The notes: generated by a model not told the origin, from the sequence alone. DNA of 64,000 nt from Parabacteroides goldsteinii (GCF_015550595.1 NZ_JADNBB010000016.1:62001-126000); one strand, 5' to 3'; numbered from the stretch's first letter, positions 33,806 to 44,294 are shown. Made by a program: numbers and translations.

Positions 33806-36800
33806 TCACTTTTCACGCCAGTGTACTTGTAGATTTTTCTTCAACCATGGTAAATGTATCTGCTTGAAGGGCCACGGAATAGAGTCGAGTAGAATATCGA
33901 TACTCCGATCTTCTACGGTCAGCAACCATCTTTCATCCTCTTGCACCAACTGTCCGCCACGAACTATAAAATTCTGTTGAAAACCTGCCATCGACGTGTT
34001 TCTCATGTGTGTCCAGTTTGATTTTACACCTTCCAGCATACTATCGGCCATTTCCTTTTCTTTAGCGGTCAACTCCAGGCGTTTCGGCAAAGGAAGATGC
34101 ATCGGTAAACCGACAAGCATACGATTAAAGACCAGTTCTGTTTCAGCATACTCCCTTTCTTGCGAACAAGTCAGATATTGCAACAAAAATACGGCATGGA
34201 GTCGGCTTAGGTCACTCTTAAAGGATTTCCTCTGTTCGTCCAAAAGATCACACAGTTGCATCAATCGCAGTAACCAGGGAGCGAACAAACACAAGCCGGC
34301 ATTATTCACATGGAAGTTTTCAGAAACTCCCGTTTGCATCTCTTCCTTCGGATAATTTTCCATTATCTTCAAAACTTCTTCTACTTTTAAATCCATCTCT
34401 TTTTTATTTTTAAAAGGAAGAGACTGTACAAAAGAATGTATAGTCTCATTCCGGTTGTTATACATATATGTTTCTAGATGATTTTCTATAATATAGGCAG
34501 CCAACGCCGTACGCAAGTCTATCTCTCCGGCCTGGCTATTTTCCAATAAGCAGTCCGTTATCTGTTGCAACAGTTCTGCATTCGACAGGGAGAGACTTGC
34601 CACCAAACGCATCCAGTCATTTATATCCAGCCACTCCAGCCATTTGTCCAAAGGTATGATATTTTGGGTAATAGAAAGACGGATATAGTCTAATAGTTCT
34701 TTCGGACGGCAACAAAGATAATCGCGGAGCCATCTCTTCCTAATGATCTCCGGTTGAGTAATATCTGACAGTTCTCCTATTTCTTTATTTCTAGTAATTT
34801 CTTTATTCTCTGCAACATCTTTATTTTCTAGATTTTGTACGTTATTCCTATTTGCCTTGGCAACTATTTGGTTGGATAATCCCGTCCATTCGACATTGTT
34901 CCGATAATCCGATTTGCCAGTATAAACAAGGTAGAGGAAGGATAAAAATTTCTGTATCGCTTCCTGTTCAGTCAATGTTCTGCCGCCCAAGGTGTCTTTA
35001 TCCTGCATGTAAAGCAACAAGGCTTGCGGAAGTGCACTTGAAAGAGTTATATTGCCCCTGGTAAGGAATGGGAAATCGTTTGCTTTATACCCCAACCACT
35101 CTACGGTTTGCGATAATACGGCTGCCTGATGGAAACATGTCTTTCCCATGCCTTGCAGCATAGAACGGATAGATAAATATCCGGCCACTAAAGAGACTGC
35201 CTTACTTGCTTCAGGTAACTTATGAAGCAAAGAAATCCACTTCTGTGGTTTCTCGACTACCGATTTTCGTAGCAGTTCGCGTTTGCGGTCGGTAGAAACA
35301 GATGTATCTTCCAGCCAACTGATAAAACCATCCAAGGAATTCCAATGACTTTCCAGCAACATTTGAATGGTATCAGAATCTTTTTTTGATAACTGTAACC
35401 ATTCCTTGAAATCAATTTGGACAGAATGTCCTGTATAAATTCCGGTATTCAATAGAAGGTTCGATTGCTTTCCCTCTTTCTCCGATATATATAACTCGAC
35501 TAACCATACTTCTATGACCTCTTCGTTATCATTACCTGTAATCTCCCAAGAAATTAAACGCAACAGCTGCCGGATACTCTCCGGTTCCGACAGGTTGGAA
35601 TAACTGTTTCCTATCCAAAGCAATACCGCTTTATGCATGGCCAGGCTTAATAAAGTTTCGGGTATGCCGTTTAACAGACCGGTTCTTTTTATAAAGTTTT
35701 GCAAGTAGGCTGTTATTTCTGCTACCCTTTCTATTGCAGTGAAAGAAACAGAAGCAAGTAAGCGGTTAATAGTTGCGTCATTAGTTGCTTCGGCAATGAA
35801 AGTAACCAAATCAACTTCTTTTATAGCCTCTGTACGGAGCCATTCGATGAAAAAAGCCGGTCTCTCCTTTGCCAGTAAGGTGAGCAGCATCCGTTTATCT
35901 ACATTACTTCGGTGACTATCTTTCAGGAAAACGGTCAAAGCAGCCACGTCCAATAAATGAAATAGTTGAGTTGCAGCCGGTAAGCGCAACAGCGAAAGAC
36001 GCAGGAACATACGATATAGTTCCCGGTTGAGGTATCCGTCGTACACAGGTGAACCGTCTGCCTGGAGTGGTTGGAGGTCATAAATGGCATTCAATACCTC
36101 TTTGTAATAAGTCTGACCAAACACTTCAAGCAAGAAACCTACAGTCAAATCCTCTTTTGAAAGATAGAAAGAATAGTTCCGCTTCCGGATGAATGTCAAT
36201 AGTCGGTGATGCAAGTGGCGGATAAATTCATTTTTACCACCAAAGATAGCAAGCCCGTCAAAAGGGTAATACCTGACAAGCCATTCGTACAGGTAGTGCC
36301 AGTATGGAGGTAAATCCACTTCAGCATGTTCCCTCGTTTCAGTTACCATGATCTGCCGAACAGACAACGTGTCGAGCAGTTCCGCCATATCGTGTAGTTG
36401 CATGTCGTCTTTTGCCTCATGGATGAAACGAATGGGGATGGCGGGGTTCGTATCCAGAAGCATTCCGAGAAAGCGACGTTTCTCATACAGGCTGACGGAT
36501 GGCCTGAATAGAGAGATGGTATAAATATGAAGAAGTATGGTCTCGTCGTCCGTCTGCCACAACACGCGACGCAGGACATGTTCCTTGCTTAGGCACAGAG
36601 GTATGATTTTCTCCGTATAGACTTCCGGTTGCACGACCGCCCACTCCAGTTCTTCCGTCAGGTTAAAATCGGCATCCATCCATTCTGCCTTTTGATAGCC
36701 GTGTTCCAGATAAAACAAAAGGTTCTCCAACCGGTAAGCTTCCGTCTTCTTTTTTTGGCTTTCAGACTGTATATTCCACATAGGCAGCGACTTCAACAAC

Positions 36801-37039
36801 TCTTCCCGAAGCCTGAAGGGAAATTCCTTATAAAAATCGTCTTCCGGGATAACACCTAAGTCCAGGTCAAGTCTTTCTATTTCATAGAGCACCTTGTCTT
36901 TGTCATAAGCAGAGAAACATTCATCCACAACCTTTTCAATACAGGCATGACAAAAGCTGTCCCAATCCACATACAAGTTGTGTGCGAAGGGTTCATCTGC
37001 AGTGACGAAATCGAACGATAAGTGATTAATCGTTATCAT
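33806..37039 (-). CDS. Contractile injection system tape-measure protein (Pvc14/Afp14-like)
   Basis: The 1077-residue protein matches the CIS tape-measure family: the N-terminal block MITINHLSFDFVTADEPFAHNLYVDW, followed by KVLYEIERLDLDLGVIPEDDFYKEFPFRLREELLKSL, is its typical opening. The rest is helical. The C-terminal part contains LCLFAPWLLRLMQLC and ends in LLDSIPWPFKQIHLPWLKKNLQVHW, the characteristic last segment. It should set the tube length and sit inside or at the base of the tube. Its ATG overlaps the end of the preceding baseplate gene by 14 bp. Confidence 0.85.
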   Translation of the reverse strand: MITINHLSFDFVTADEPFAHNLYVDWDSFCHACIEKVVDECFSAYDKDKVLYEIERLDLDLGVIPEDDFYKEFPFRLREELLKSLPMWNIQSESQKKKTEAYRLENLLFYLEHGYQKAEWMDADFNLTEELEWAVVQPEVYTEKIIPLCLSKEHVLRRVLWQTDDETILLHIYTISLFRPSVSLYEKRRFLGMLLDTNPAIPIRFIHEAKDDMQLHDMAELLDTLSVRQIMVTETREHAEVDLPPYWHYLYEWLVRYYPFDGLAIFGGKNEFIRHLHHRLLTFIRKRNYSFYLSKEDLTVGFLLEVFGQTYYKEVLNAIYDLQPLQADGSPVYDGYLNRELYRMFLRLSLLRLPAATQLFHLLDVAALTVFLKDSHRSNVDKRMLLTLLAKERPAFFIEWLRTEAIKEVDLVTFIAEATNDATINRLLASVSFTAIERVAEITAYLQNFIKRTGLLNGIPETLLSLAMHKAVLLWIGNSYSNLSEPESIRQLLRLISWEITGNDNEEVIEVWLVELYISEKEGKQSNLLLNTGIYTGHSVQIDFKEWLQLSKKDSDTIQMLLESHWNSLDGFISWLEDTSVSTDRKRELLRKSVVEKPQKWISLLHKLPEASKAVSLVAGYLSIRSMLQGMGKTCFHQAAVLSQTVEWLGYKANDFPFLTRGNITLSSALPQALLLYMQDKDTLGGRTLTEQEAIQKFLSFLYLVYTGKSDYRNNVEWTGLSNQIVAKANRNNVQNLENKDVAENKEITRNKEIGELSDITQPEIIRKRWLRDYLCCRPKELLDYIRLSITQNIIPLDKWLEWLDINDWMRLVASLSLSNAELLQQITDCLLENSQAGEIDLRTALAAYIIENHLETYMYNNRNETIHSFVQSLPFKNKKEMDLKVEEVLKIMENYPKEEMQTGVSENFHVNNAGLCLFAPWLLRLMQLCDLLDEQRKSFKSDLSRLHAVFLLQYLTCSQEREYAETELVFNRMLVGLPMHLPLPKRLELTAKEKEMADSMLEGVKSNWTHMRNTSMAGFQQNFIVRGGQLVQEDERWLLTVEDRSIDILLDSIPWPFKQIHLPWLKKNLQVHWREK

Positions 37040-39287
37040 CAGGCTTTTGCTTTTCTTTTGTATTTTTCAATACATTATTCATACCTTCCAGTAACATTTG
37101 TGCATCATCCGTATATTGCCTTGCCAATGCTTTCCGCCACAGCCGGTAATAGTCCTCAAACTCCTGCATGGAGGAAATTCCCAGCCAATAAATATCCATT
37201 TTCAAATGGGCAGGAAGCAAAGAATGCAGTAACTCCCGGCATACCTCACGGAAACGCGCAGAGTGGAAGCGTGTAGACCATGATGGTAATACAAATGACA
37301 GGGTGAACGGATTTTGGATGTCGGAAAGCACCGGCTCTACGATGTAAAGCGTTTCACACTCACGATTCAGCTCCAACAGATAACGACAGAGAATATTAGC
37401 AAGCAGGTTCAGGTGTTCCTTTTTGCCGATACGTCCCAGATTCATGCTGAATTTTTCTTCCTGATTGTTGAACACCAGCATATACCCATGATCTGCAGCA
37501 TGTACAAGGCGATAGTTGCTCAGTAGAACACCTCCCCGGAAGAGGCCGCTGCTGATGAAGTTATGATTGAATACAGGCAATTCGCGACGCATCATTTCAT
37601 ACTGCTCTATTTTTTCATCTTCATCGTCTGGTAATTCCACACGCCAGACAGCTTCCACACTATCATCATCCAGCATCTTTTCGGAGATAAGCTTAGCAGC
37701 AAGACGTCCCCGGAAACGTTGGCCTTTTCCTTCTGTCCTCATCAGTACCAGGTTATGAGTAGCCAGCACGTTACCTACGGAACGGCTCTCGTCCCAGTTG
37801 ATACCAAGTAGCCGACAGAACCATTCCTTTACTGCCGGTATGTTCCCTCCTCCATTTTCATCGGTAATATCCCTTGCTTTAGCCCGGTTCTTTAACAGAC
37901 GAGCGATGTGGCGCAGAAAATCCGTACGGCGACGCAGGATGTCTTCTTCCGTCTCTCCGTAGCAATCGGACTCTTCCATCCATACGGGCTGGCTCTCCAC
38001 TCCATACAAATGGTCGAGAAAATCGAGGTATTGACTTTTAAGCACATAAAGATTCCGGGTGGATGGATAATTCATATCTATCTCCAGGATCGAGAACAGG
38101 CGGGGAAGTTCTTTTACTTGCTGTAAGCCGTTTTCTATCACCTGGTCATATAGTTTCAGGTAAGCCTCGAAAGACGTGGCCGTGACTTTATCGGTAGAGA
38201 GATGGTAACAGGCAGGAAACTCCCTGGCGATAGGATAATGAGAGAAGATATCACGGTATGTTCCTTCCGGGCTTCCCCAATCATACTCCTTCTTCCCCGT
38301 CTTTTTGGTACGGATACTTCCTTTGGTGTAGTAAAAAGTTTTCAGTTGCTCCGCGAACTTCTCCATATCGACCTCAACCAACGAACGTCCGCATCGGATG
38401 CGTATATTTCTCATTTCATCTTCCTGCCGGGGGATCTTAAGACTGTAGCCTTTCGAAAAGTCGGTCAACGGATTCAGACCTTTTTGCAGGTAACAAGTAC
38501 TGAACGAACGAATACCTTTTATGGCAGTTAGTTTCTTGTAAAGTTCATACTCCGTATTCTGTTGTTCAGGGATAACAATACGCAAGGCATTTTCCGAACC
38601 TTCCAGCCATTGTTCGAGCGACAAGCCGGAAGTAGGCTGATCTTCCGGTATGGACAGGCTCACCCCACCGGAAAGATAACGCAGGATGGTCAAGTATACC
38701 CTTGCCAGTATGACGGAGGCATCATTACCCGGCTCGATCTCAAACTCGGCATGAAAGTCGAGTTCTTCGGGATGAACCACATCCACATCTTCGAGGTATT
38801 CGCACAAGTTACGGTGACTGTTATAGATAGCCTTGATCTGCTTAACAACGTCCTTGTTTTCTTCCTCGAAGGGGGAAAGGAGCACTTTGATGATGTAGCC
38901 GCCGGTATCCATATTACATTTTATCCATACGTTTTCCAGTTCGGGAATATAAGAGAAAAAAAGCTTGCGATAATCTTCAGTCGTAACAGGGGCAGTGGTA
39001 TAAACCTCGTCGGGCGGAAAAAGGCCGAAACGCTTCGGATCGAATGTGTTGTCTTTCGTGGTCAGGTAATCTACCAGAGGGAAGTTGAGTTTATAGTCCA
39101 ACTCCGTCAGTGCATAGTCGGCTATGTCGGCCAGCGTCACACCGGGATCGTGGACGTTGAAATCCGTCCACACCCTTCCTGAGAGGCGTTGCACTTCCGT
39201 CAACGTCTGTTTCTGCAAGCGTGAATACAGTTCTTCGTCTTCTGTTTTCTGCCTGATATAGGGTTGTTTGTCGTCCATCTCAATCAT
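37026..39287 (-). CDS. Baseplate wedge protein (Pvc12/Afp12-like, gp7-type)
   Basis: The 753-residue protein opens with YSRLQKQTLTEVQRLSGRVWTDFNVHDPGVTLADIADYALTELDYKLNFPLVDYLT, the common start of the second large baseplate protein in Afp/PVC-like systems. It lies between the 234-aa protein and the tape-measure gene. With the Pvc11-like protein it should build the baseplate wedge triangle that triggers sheath contraction. Met4 (39278) is an alternative start. Assignment rests on gene order and the N-terminal motif. Confidence 0.82.
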   Translation of the reverse strand: MIEMDDKQPYIRQKTEDEELYSRLQKQTLTEVQRLSGRVWTDFNVHDPGVTLADIADYALTELDYKLNFPLVDYLTTKDNTFDPKRFGLFPPDEVYTTAPVTTEDYRKLFFSYIPELENVWIKCNMDTGGYIIKVLLSPFEEENKDVVKQIKAIYNSHRNLCEYLEDVDVVHPEELDFHAEFEIEPGNDASVILARVYLTILRYLSGGVSLSIPEDQPTSGLSLEQWLEGSENALRIVIPEQQNTEYELYKKLTAIKGIRSFSTCYLQKGLNPLTDFSKGYSLKIPRQEDEMRNIRIRCGRSLVEVDMEKFAEQLKTFYYTKGSIRTKKTGKKEYDWGSPEGTYRDIFSHYPIAREFPACYHLSTDKVTATSFEAYLKLYDQVIENGLQQVKELPRLFSILEIDMNYPSTRNLYVLKSQYLDFLDHLYGVESQPVWMEESDCYGETEEDILRRRTDFLRHIARLLKNRAKARDITDENGGGNIPAVKEWFCRLLGINWDESRSVGNVLATHNLVLMRTEGKGQRFRGRLAAKLISEKMLDDDSVEAVWRVELPDDEDEKIEQYEMMRRELPVFNHNFISSGLFRGGVLLSNYRLVHAADHGYMLVFNNQEEKFSMNLGRIGKKEHLNLLANILCRYLLELNRECETLYIVEPVLSDIQNPFTLSFVLPSWSTRFHSARFREVCRELLHSLLPAHLKMDIYWLGISSMQEFEDYYRLWRKALARQYTDDAQMLLEGMNNVLKNTKEKQKPDDND

Positions 39288-39324
39288 TCCCTTATTCCTT
39301 AATTGCTAATTTTCAATTTCCAAT

Positions 39325-40029
39325 TCATCCTTTGTACATTTCCACAATCCGGCAATGTACTTCACCGCCGGGCAACCGTTTCTTGCTGCGCATTTGCAAA
39401 CAAGGGGTGTCATTCTCTTCATACCAACGGAAACGGACACCTTCCGACCAACCCCACCAGTGTTTTTGGGGAGACTCTATCCGTTGCTCCAGAAAGTTCA
39501 GCCAGAGGGCGGTAAGACGTGTCAGTCGACACAATCCCGTACCCCGTTCGCGGAAAGAGGCATAGATGCGGTACACACGGCAACCGAAGCCTTCACGTGA
39601 AATTTCCAGCGGCAAGGCATGCCACTTTTTATCGGCCGGAATACTTATATAGTCTTCGGGGAGAGACGGTTTTTCACAGCCTTCTATCTTCAGGTTACCA
39701 TGTACGGTGACGGTCTTGTCTTGCGTTATCTCGATCACCGTGTCATCCTTCTCGTTTTTAATGAGCAGTTCCTTTTCGGGCGTGACGGCAACAGACCATA
39801 CAGGCGGTTCGATTCTCGTAACGGGTGACTTCGGATAAAGACCGATGTTCAAGGTGTCGCCCTGCTCAGGAAAGAAGGCCCAGCCGGTGGAAGTTCTTAC
39901 CACCTGACCATCTTCCGCAATGTTGGATACGGCATCTATCAGGTCGGCAAACTGTTCTTCAGTCGGTACTTTACCTTTTTTGAAGTACTCCTTCAGTGCA
40001 CTTCTATCTTTTAAGTTATTAGGGGTCAT
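39325..40029 (-). CDS. Injection-system-associated protein of unknown function, possible short fibre/accessory baseplate protein
   Basis: The 234-residue protein starts NLKDRSALKEYFKKGKVPTEEQFADLIDAVSNIAEDG, a segment (YF..G..PTEEQFADLIDS type) that recurs at the N-terminus of tail-fibre-related proteins in Bacteroidetes. It then has beta-rich sequence including VTVHGNLKIEG and ends ARGC-free with HCRIVEMYKG. It lies between the two baseplate proteins, only 6 bp after Pvc11-like. It is the best candidate here for a fibre-like or fibre-anchoring part, since no long Pvc13-like fibre gene is present. This role is inference. Confidence 0.6.
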   Translation of the reverse strand: MTPNNLKDRSALKEYFKKGKVPTEEQFADLIDAVSNIAEDGQVVRTSTGWAFFPEQGDTLNIGLYPKSPVTRIEPPVWSVAVTPEKELLIKNEKDDTVIEITQDKTVTVHGNLKIEGCEKPSLPEDYISIPADKKWHALPLEISREGFGCRVYRIYASFRERGTGLCRLTRLTALWLNFLEQRIESPQKHWWGWSEGVRFRWYEENDTPCLQMRSKKRLPGGEVHCRIVEMYKG

Positions 40030-40035
40030 AGGCTA

Positions 40036-43000
40036 TTAGCTTATTATAAAGTTACTTTCGATCTCAGCATGGCCGATACCATCGTGAGGAGAAAGCAATT
40101 CGATTGTTACTATCGGAATTAACACATCTGTCGGATCATCGCTTTGAATGATGATATCCTCGATGTCAATATTTACATAAGGCAGGCTCTTTCCGTCTAC
40201 CTCCAGGGAGACCAGCTTCATAAGGTCCTCGTGATTTGCCATACGGGCATGCAATTCCTTGTAGGAGAAATGTTGTCCGGTAATTGGAATTTCACCTTTC
40301 CTGTACCAGGGCTCAATGTAGTTCTGAGCCAGAACGATGAGTTGGCGGAGTGTCTTTCCTTCGTCTTTCACTTTAGGCCAGAGTACGGCTTTGCATTTGA
40401 TAAAGACCTTCTTATAGACGGGATTGACTACGTTCAGGCAGATAAATGGGGAGGCGTACTGCTTGATAAGCCTTTTTATCTCCGCCAGCTTCCATGCCGG
40501 AGAAAGATAGTAGCGGTTATCTTCGGCACTACTGAATACTACGAGCCGGATATTCTTGGGCGGGGTAGTGATGCACTGTACCTTATCCACTTCGGGAAAA
40601 TGTTCCAATACAAGCTGTTCATAGTCCTGTATCGTAATGGCCCGGTGCCGGTTATGGATACGTGAAACCTGGTGCACGGCTATCCCGGCTTCCACTTCGG
40701 CCGGTCGGCCACCAAAGCCGTTCAGGGGCTGGGTGATGTTTCCTATCCGTTCGTCTGCTTCTATACGGGACTGTATCGTTCCGGCAGGTAACGGCGTTCC
40801 GTCACCATTCACGGCGGTGAGGCGGACACAGTTCGTCCAGATGTTGCGGATGGCAAGACAGGATGATACATTACCCGTCAGAGCAACACGCAGCCATATA
40901 CGACCTTGCTTATCTATATGGTTATCATTTATCTTTTCCGGTAATTTGATTTCGATAAACCCGCTTTGCGTTAATCCCGAAGTTTCTTCGGCACGGACGG
41001 AATCAGAGGAAATGGGTTGCCAGCTATTGCCGTTCCGGTATTCCCATGCCAGATTTACAGTTTCAGCGGACGGCTGTTCGTCAGGCAGTTTTTTTGAAGG
41101 AGGCAAGACCATGTCGAGATACATCCGTACGGCTCGTTCTCCCTTCGCATGAAGGAAAGCAAAATACAACATATTATCCGCCGGGGCAGCAGGAAGGACC
41201 GGTGATTCTTTTTTGATTGAGAATGGCTCCAGTTCCGGCAAAGCTGTGATACGGCTCAGACGGATAGATGGGTTTTCATTTCCTTTGGTAGAAGTCGTCT
41301 CTAATGCGATGTACGAGAGTTCTGCATCAGCCAGCAGGGGGATAACCGGTTCTGAAGGCAGGGGTTTACGCTGTTTTTCTTTGCAACGACTATTATGCAG
41401 TAGCGTTTCGGTAAAAAGGGTGCGGTAGGCATCCAACCCGAAACCTATGACGGGAGCGTCGAGGGTGGCTCGAAAGAAACCGTTACGGTCACGATCGTAT
41501 TCATAAAGGGGGGCTGCACTGCGCATCTGCTTTTTACTGCTTTCCACACGGAAAACTATTTCGGCAGGTTTGAATTTATTCTCTCCATCAAAAGTGAACA
41601 GGTTTTGTTCACTACCGCAGTTGTGCCATTTGCCGCCCTTTTGCCATTCGGTCTTAATTTTGAATGCATCGGCATTGCTTCCATAGTCTTTGTATATTTG
41701 GTCGAATGCTACTTTTGTTTCAGGCAATTTCTTCCAGATACCTTTCAGGCTGACTTCCTGCAAAGATTTCAATCCCATTTCTCCGTTACCAAAGAGGAAC
41801 CAGGCACCTCTTCCGGCCTGCAGGCCGAAAGGTTGGAAAGGCTGGGATGTATCGACCGCACCCAATTCATTGTAGAAGGTGAAATTATGGATACCGGTTA
41901 CTTTTGTCCGTATTTCTATGGCATCGAAATTCAACCGGGTAGCCCAGTCGTAGGGACAATATGTTTCGCTAGTCAGGATACGGACGACGGGATATTCGGT
42001 TGTCAGGCCATGCGTTTCTTCGTTGCAGGGAATGGGAGCAGCTGCGTCCTGCGCTATTGTAAAGTCGAAATAAAGCCGGGGAACAGAGTCAGTGGATTCG
42101 GTCGGATCTATAGGCCGTCTCAAGTTAGCAAACCAGATGCGCACCGGCTCTATCCAGCCTTCCGCACTACTGAATTGAAGGATAAAACTGGCTGCCGATA
42201 AACGATCCGGCACTATACTGTCGTCGGTCAGGCAGAAACGAATACTGATGTTTCGTTCGCCTTCGTTCAGAACCAGCATAGGAGATTCTACCTGCCAGCC
42301 GAGAGGTAACGCCTGGCTGTGTTCGTCGGCAAACAGTTTTTCAATGGTAGCGGTATCCAGAAATGACAGGGATTGACGGCGAATAGCTGTTACGTTATTT
42401 TGCTCTCCCCGTCTGAGATAAACGGCATTCACCCCGGAACACAGTATAGGGGAAATGTATTCCTTTTGGGTAGTCCGATAGAACAATTCTTCACCGGTGG
42501 CATTCTCTCCGGCAGGGAAAAAATCGCCTGCAGGCAGGGTAAAGCCCAGGGTGTTTCCTGTCGGGGTGATAACAATATAGGCATTATCCTGCACCGTCTC
42601 TTGCGGTACGGCGTGCAGGATGTCGTGGTGATAGAGTTCGGTTAATGTGTCCAGATGGCGGTTGAATGTTTGTGCAATGCCGCCATAGTTGCGTAGGTAG
42701 ATAATCAATAGGGACAAGGCTGCATCCATATCGCCACTGTCTTCTATCTGCGACAGGTAGTAGTCGAAATGCTCCCGGATGTCGCGGATGGTGCGGAGTA
42801 TCCTTTCAGACAATGACTTCTCCAAACGTTCTTTCAGTTGGCGGGCAGCCTTGACGGCAGAGATTTCGCTGTTTCCGATTTTCCAGTTTCTGTTGATATA
42901 ATGATCGAGACGGACTATCCATTCTCCGGCCTCGCGTTGCAGGCTTTCGGTATCGGTCGACGTCGCTTGCCGGGCAATGTCGACCAATACCGTCAGAACA

Positions 43001-43194
43001 TGGTTTACCCACAGGCTGGCGATCGCCTCTTCCCTACCCTCTTCATTGCAGTAGCGGATGTCGCTATTTGCCTTTGTCAGTCGGGTGAGCAGTTCGCACC
43101 AGTCGCTCTCCATGGCCGGGAAGTTATCGAGCCGGGCTATGGAGGTTTCGTAGGTGGTGCGGAGGAGGCCGCTGGGTTTGCCGGATATTGCCAT
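40036..43194 (-). CDS. Baseplate J-like wedge protein (Pvc11/Afp11-like, gp6-type)
   Basis: The 1052-residue protein has the position and C-terminal signature of the first large baseplate protein: AGIAVHQVSRIHNRHRAITIQDYEQLVLEHFPEVDKVQC followed by VKRLI-type helix and KALLWPKV-like strands, ending PIVTIELLSPHDGIGHAEI. It should pair with the 753-residue protein to form the wedge. The N-terminal 150 residues are helical. It follows the AT-rich 361-aa gene by 14 bp and precedes the 234-aa gene by 6 bp. Confidence 0.85.
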   Translation of the reverse strand: MAISGKPSGLLRTTYETSIARLDNFPAMESDWCELLTRLTKANSDIRYCNEEGREEAIASLWVNHVLTVLVDIARQATSTDTESLQREAGEWIVRLDHYINRNWKIGNSEISAVKAARQLKERLEKSLSERILRTIRDIREHFDYYLSQIEDSGDMDAALSLLIIYLRNYGGIAQTFNRHLDTLTELYHHDILHAVPQETVQDNAYIVITPTGNTLGFTLPAGDFFPAGENATGEELFYRTTQKEYISPILCSGVNAVYLRRGEQNNVTAIRRQSLSFLDTATIEKLFADEHSQALPLGWQVESPMLVLNEGERNISIRFCLTDDSIVPDRLSAASFILQFSSAEGWIEPVRIWFANLRRPIDPTESTDSVPRLYFDFTIAQDAAAPIPCNEETHGLTTEYPVVRILTSETYCPYDWATRLNFDAIEIRTKVTGIHNFTFYNELGAVDTSQPFQPFGLQAGRGAWFLFGNGEMGLKSLQEVSLKGIWKKLPETKVAFDQIYKDYGSNADAFKIKTEWQKGGKWHNCGSEQNLFTFDGENKFKPAEIVFRVESSKKQMRSAAPLYEYDRDRNGFFRATLDAPVIGFGLDAYRTLFTETLLHNSRCKEKQRKPLPSEPVIPLLADAELSYIALETTSTKGNENPSIRLSRITALPELEPFSIKKESPVLPAAPADNMLYFAFLHAKGERAVRMYLDMVLPPSKKLPDEQPSAETVNLAWEYRNGNSWQPISSDSVRAEETSGLTQSGFIEIKLPEKINDNHIDKQGRIWLRVALTGNVSSCLAIRNIWTNCVRLTAVNGDGTPLPAGTIQSRIEADERIGNITQPLNGFGGRPAEVEAGIAVHQVSRIHNRHRAITIQDYEQLVLEHFPEVDKVQCITTPPKNIRLVVFSSAEDNRYYLSPAWKLAEIKRLIKQYASPFICLNVVNPVYKKVFIKCKAVLWPKVKDEGKTLRQLIVLAQNYIEPWYRKGEIPITGQHFSYKELHARMANHEDLMKLVSLEVDGKSLPYVNIDIEDIIIQSDDPTDVLIPIVTIELLSPHDGIGHAEIESNFIIS

Positions 43195-43208
43195 TATCTT
43201 GTTTCCTA

Positions 43209-44294
43209 TTATAATTCTATCTTTGGATCTACTACATTATTATTTATACTAATTATCTTATCCCCCTTTATCGGATATCCACTAGTATTATCGCCTTTTA
43301 GAGCGCCAGATAGCTCATTATTAGAAATATTAAACTTTTGTCCAAATGAATCATTCCAAATCTTGCAAAGATTTAAAAATTTAATACCAGGATTATTTAT
43401 TCGATCACCTCGTTCGTCTTTGGTCCAAAATATAGTTGATGATGATACTTTATCTATATTATCTCTAACACATTGAAATCTCGCTCCTTCACCCGCTAAT
43501 TTTGTATATGAATCATATTTCATTGAGTTATCTCCTCCTGTCGTAAGTCCTTTTGTATCATTTAATATAGGCTGAATACCTGGATTATCTCTGTGTATTG
43601 AACTATATTCATCACCTGAAACAGGTGTTGCTGTTGTTTCAATTTTTATATTGCCAGTGTGCGACATGGGTGTTGATTGAGAACTTTCTTTACAATTTGT
43701 TCTTGTCATTGTTACAATATATCCACTGGCAAATGGACCAAAATGATACCACATTGTTAACTCCACTGTATTTGAATCAGGTAAGGAATAATCATTCCTT
43801 ATTTTGTTACTTGTTAAATATGAACAATGAATTGGAACCTGAAATGGATTGAATTTCTGCGAAGGACAATCTTTGTTATTATACATACCCGGGGTTATCT
43901 CCCAATTATCACCGACCCATCTTTTTTTCTTAGGTTGTCCCGCATCCCAAGTCTTTTTACAGCATTGATCTCCTATATCCGATGCCTTCTTTGATATTTC
44001 CTGTAAAGATGTTTCTTTATTGAGCTTTCCACCTAATACTAATGGTTTGCATAATATTCCATCATCTTTTGTCAGGCTACTACTAAGCCACACTTTAACA
44101 GAACCTGAAGTATCTTGTTCTACTCCTGTTGGTAATTTCCTTTGTGAACACAAAATAGAATTTACCATCTTTGCTTGAGAAACTGTAGAGTATCGATTAT
44201 CTTTAAACATACGTCTATCTAGAATGTTATGCGAAGTCACAAGAGTGTGAGAGGGTTGTTCTTTATTTTGAGATAAAAAATACTGTCTATTCAT
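43209..44294 (-). CDS. AT-rich 361-aa protein with DNR leader motif; candidate injection-system cargo
   Basis: I recognise no known domain. The N-terminus has RRMFKDNRYSTVSQAKMVNSI (DNR at 32-34), which resembles the DNR-P leader of the eCIS-core protein at 33223 (LQFVDNRPVNLALQ). The body is polar, Cys-containing (eight or so Cys, including QCCKK) and lacks a signal peptide or membrane helix. It is visibly richer in A/T than neighbouring structural genes, which suggests separate acquisition. It lies behind the terminator of the HU-like gene and 14 bp before Pvc11. A cargo/effector is the most interesting reading; a structural accessory protein is the alternative. Confidence 0.7.
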   Translation of the reverse strand: MNRQYFLSQNKEQPSHTLVTSHNILDRRMFKDNRYSTVSQAKMVNSILCSQRKLPTGVEQDTSGSVKVWLSSSLTKDDGILCKPLVLGGKLNKETSLQEISKKASDIGDQCCKKTWDAGQPKKKRWVGDNWEITPGMYNNKDCPSQKFNPFQVPIHCSYLTSNKIRNDYSLPDSNTVELTMWYHFGPFASGYIVTMTRTNCKESSQSTPMSHTGNIKIETTATPVSGDEYSSIHRDNPGIQPILNDTKGLTTGGDNSMKYDSYTKLAGEGARFQCVRDNIDKVSSSTIFWTKDERGDRINNPGIKFLNLCKIWNDSFGQKFNISNNELSGALKGDNTSGYPIKGDKIISINNNVVDPKIEL

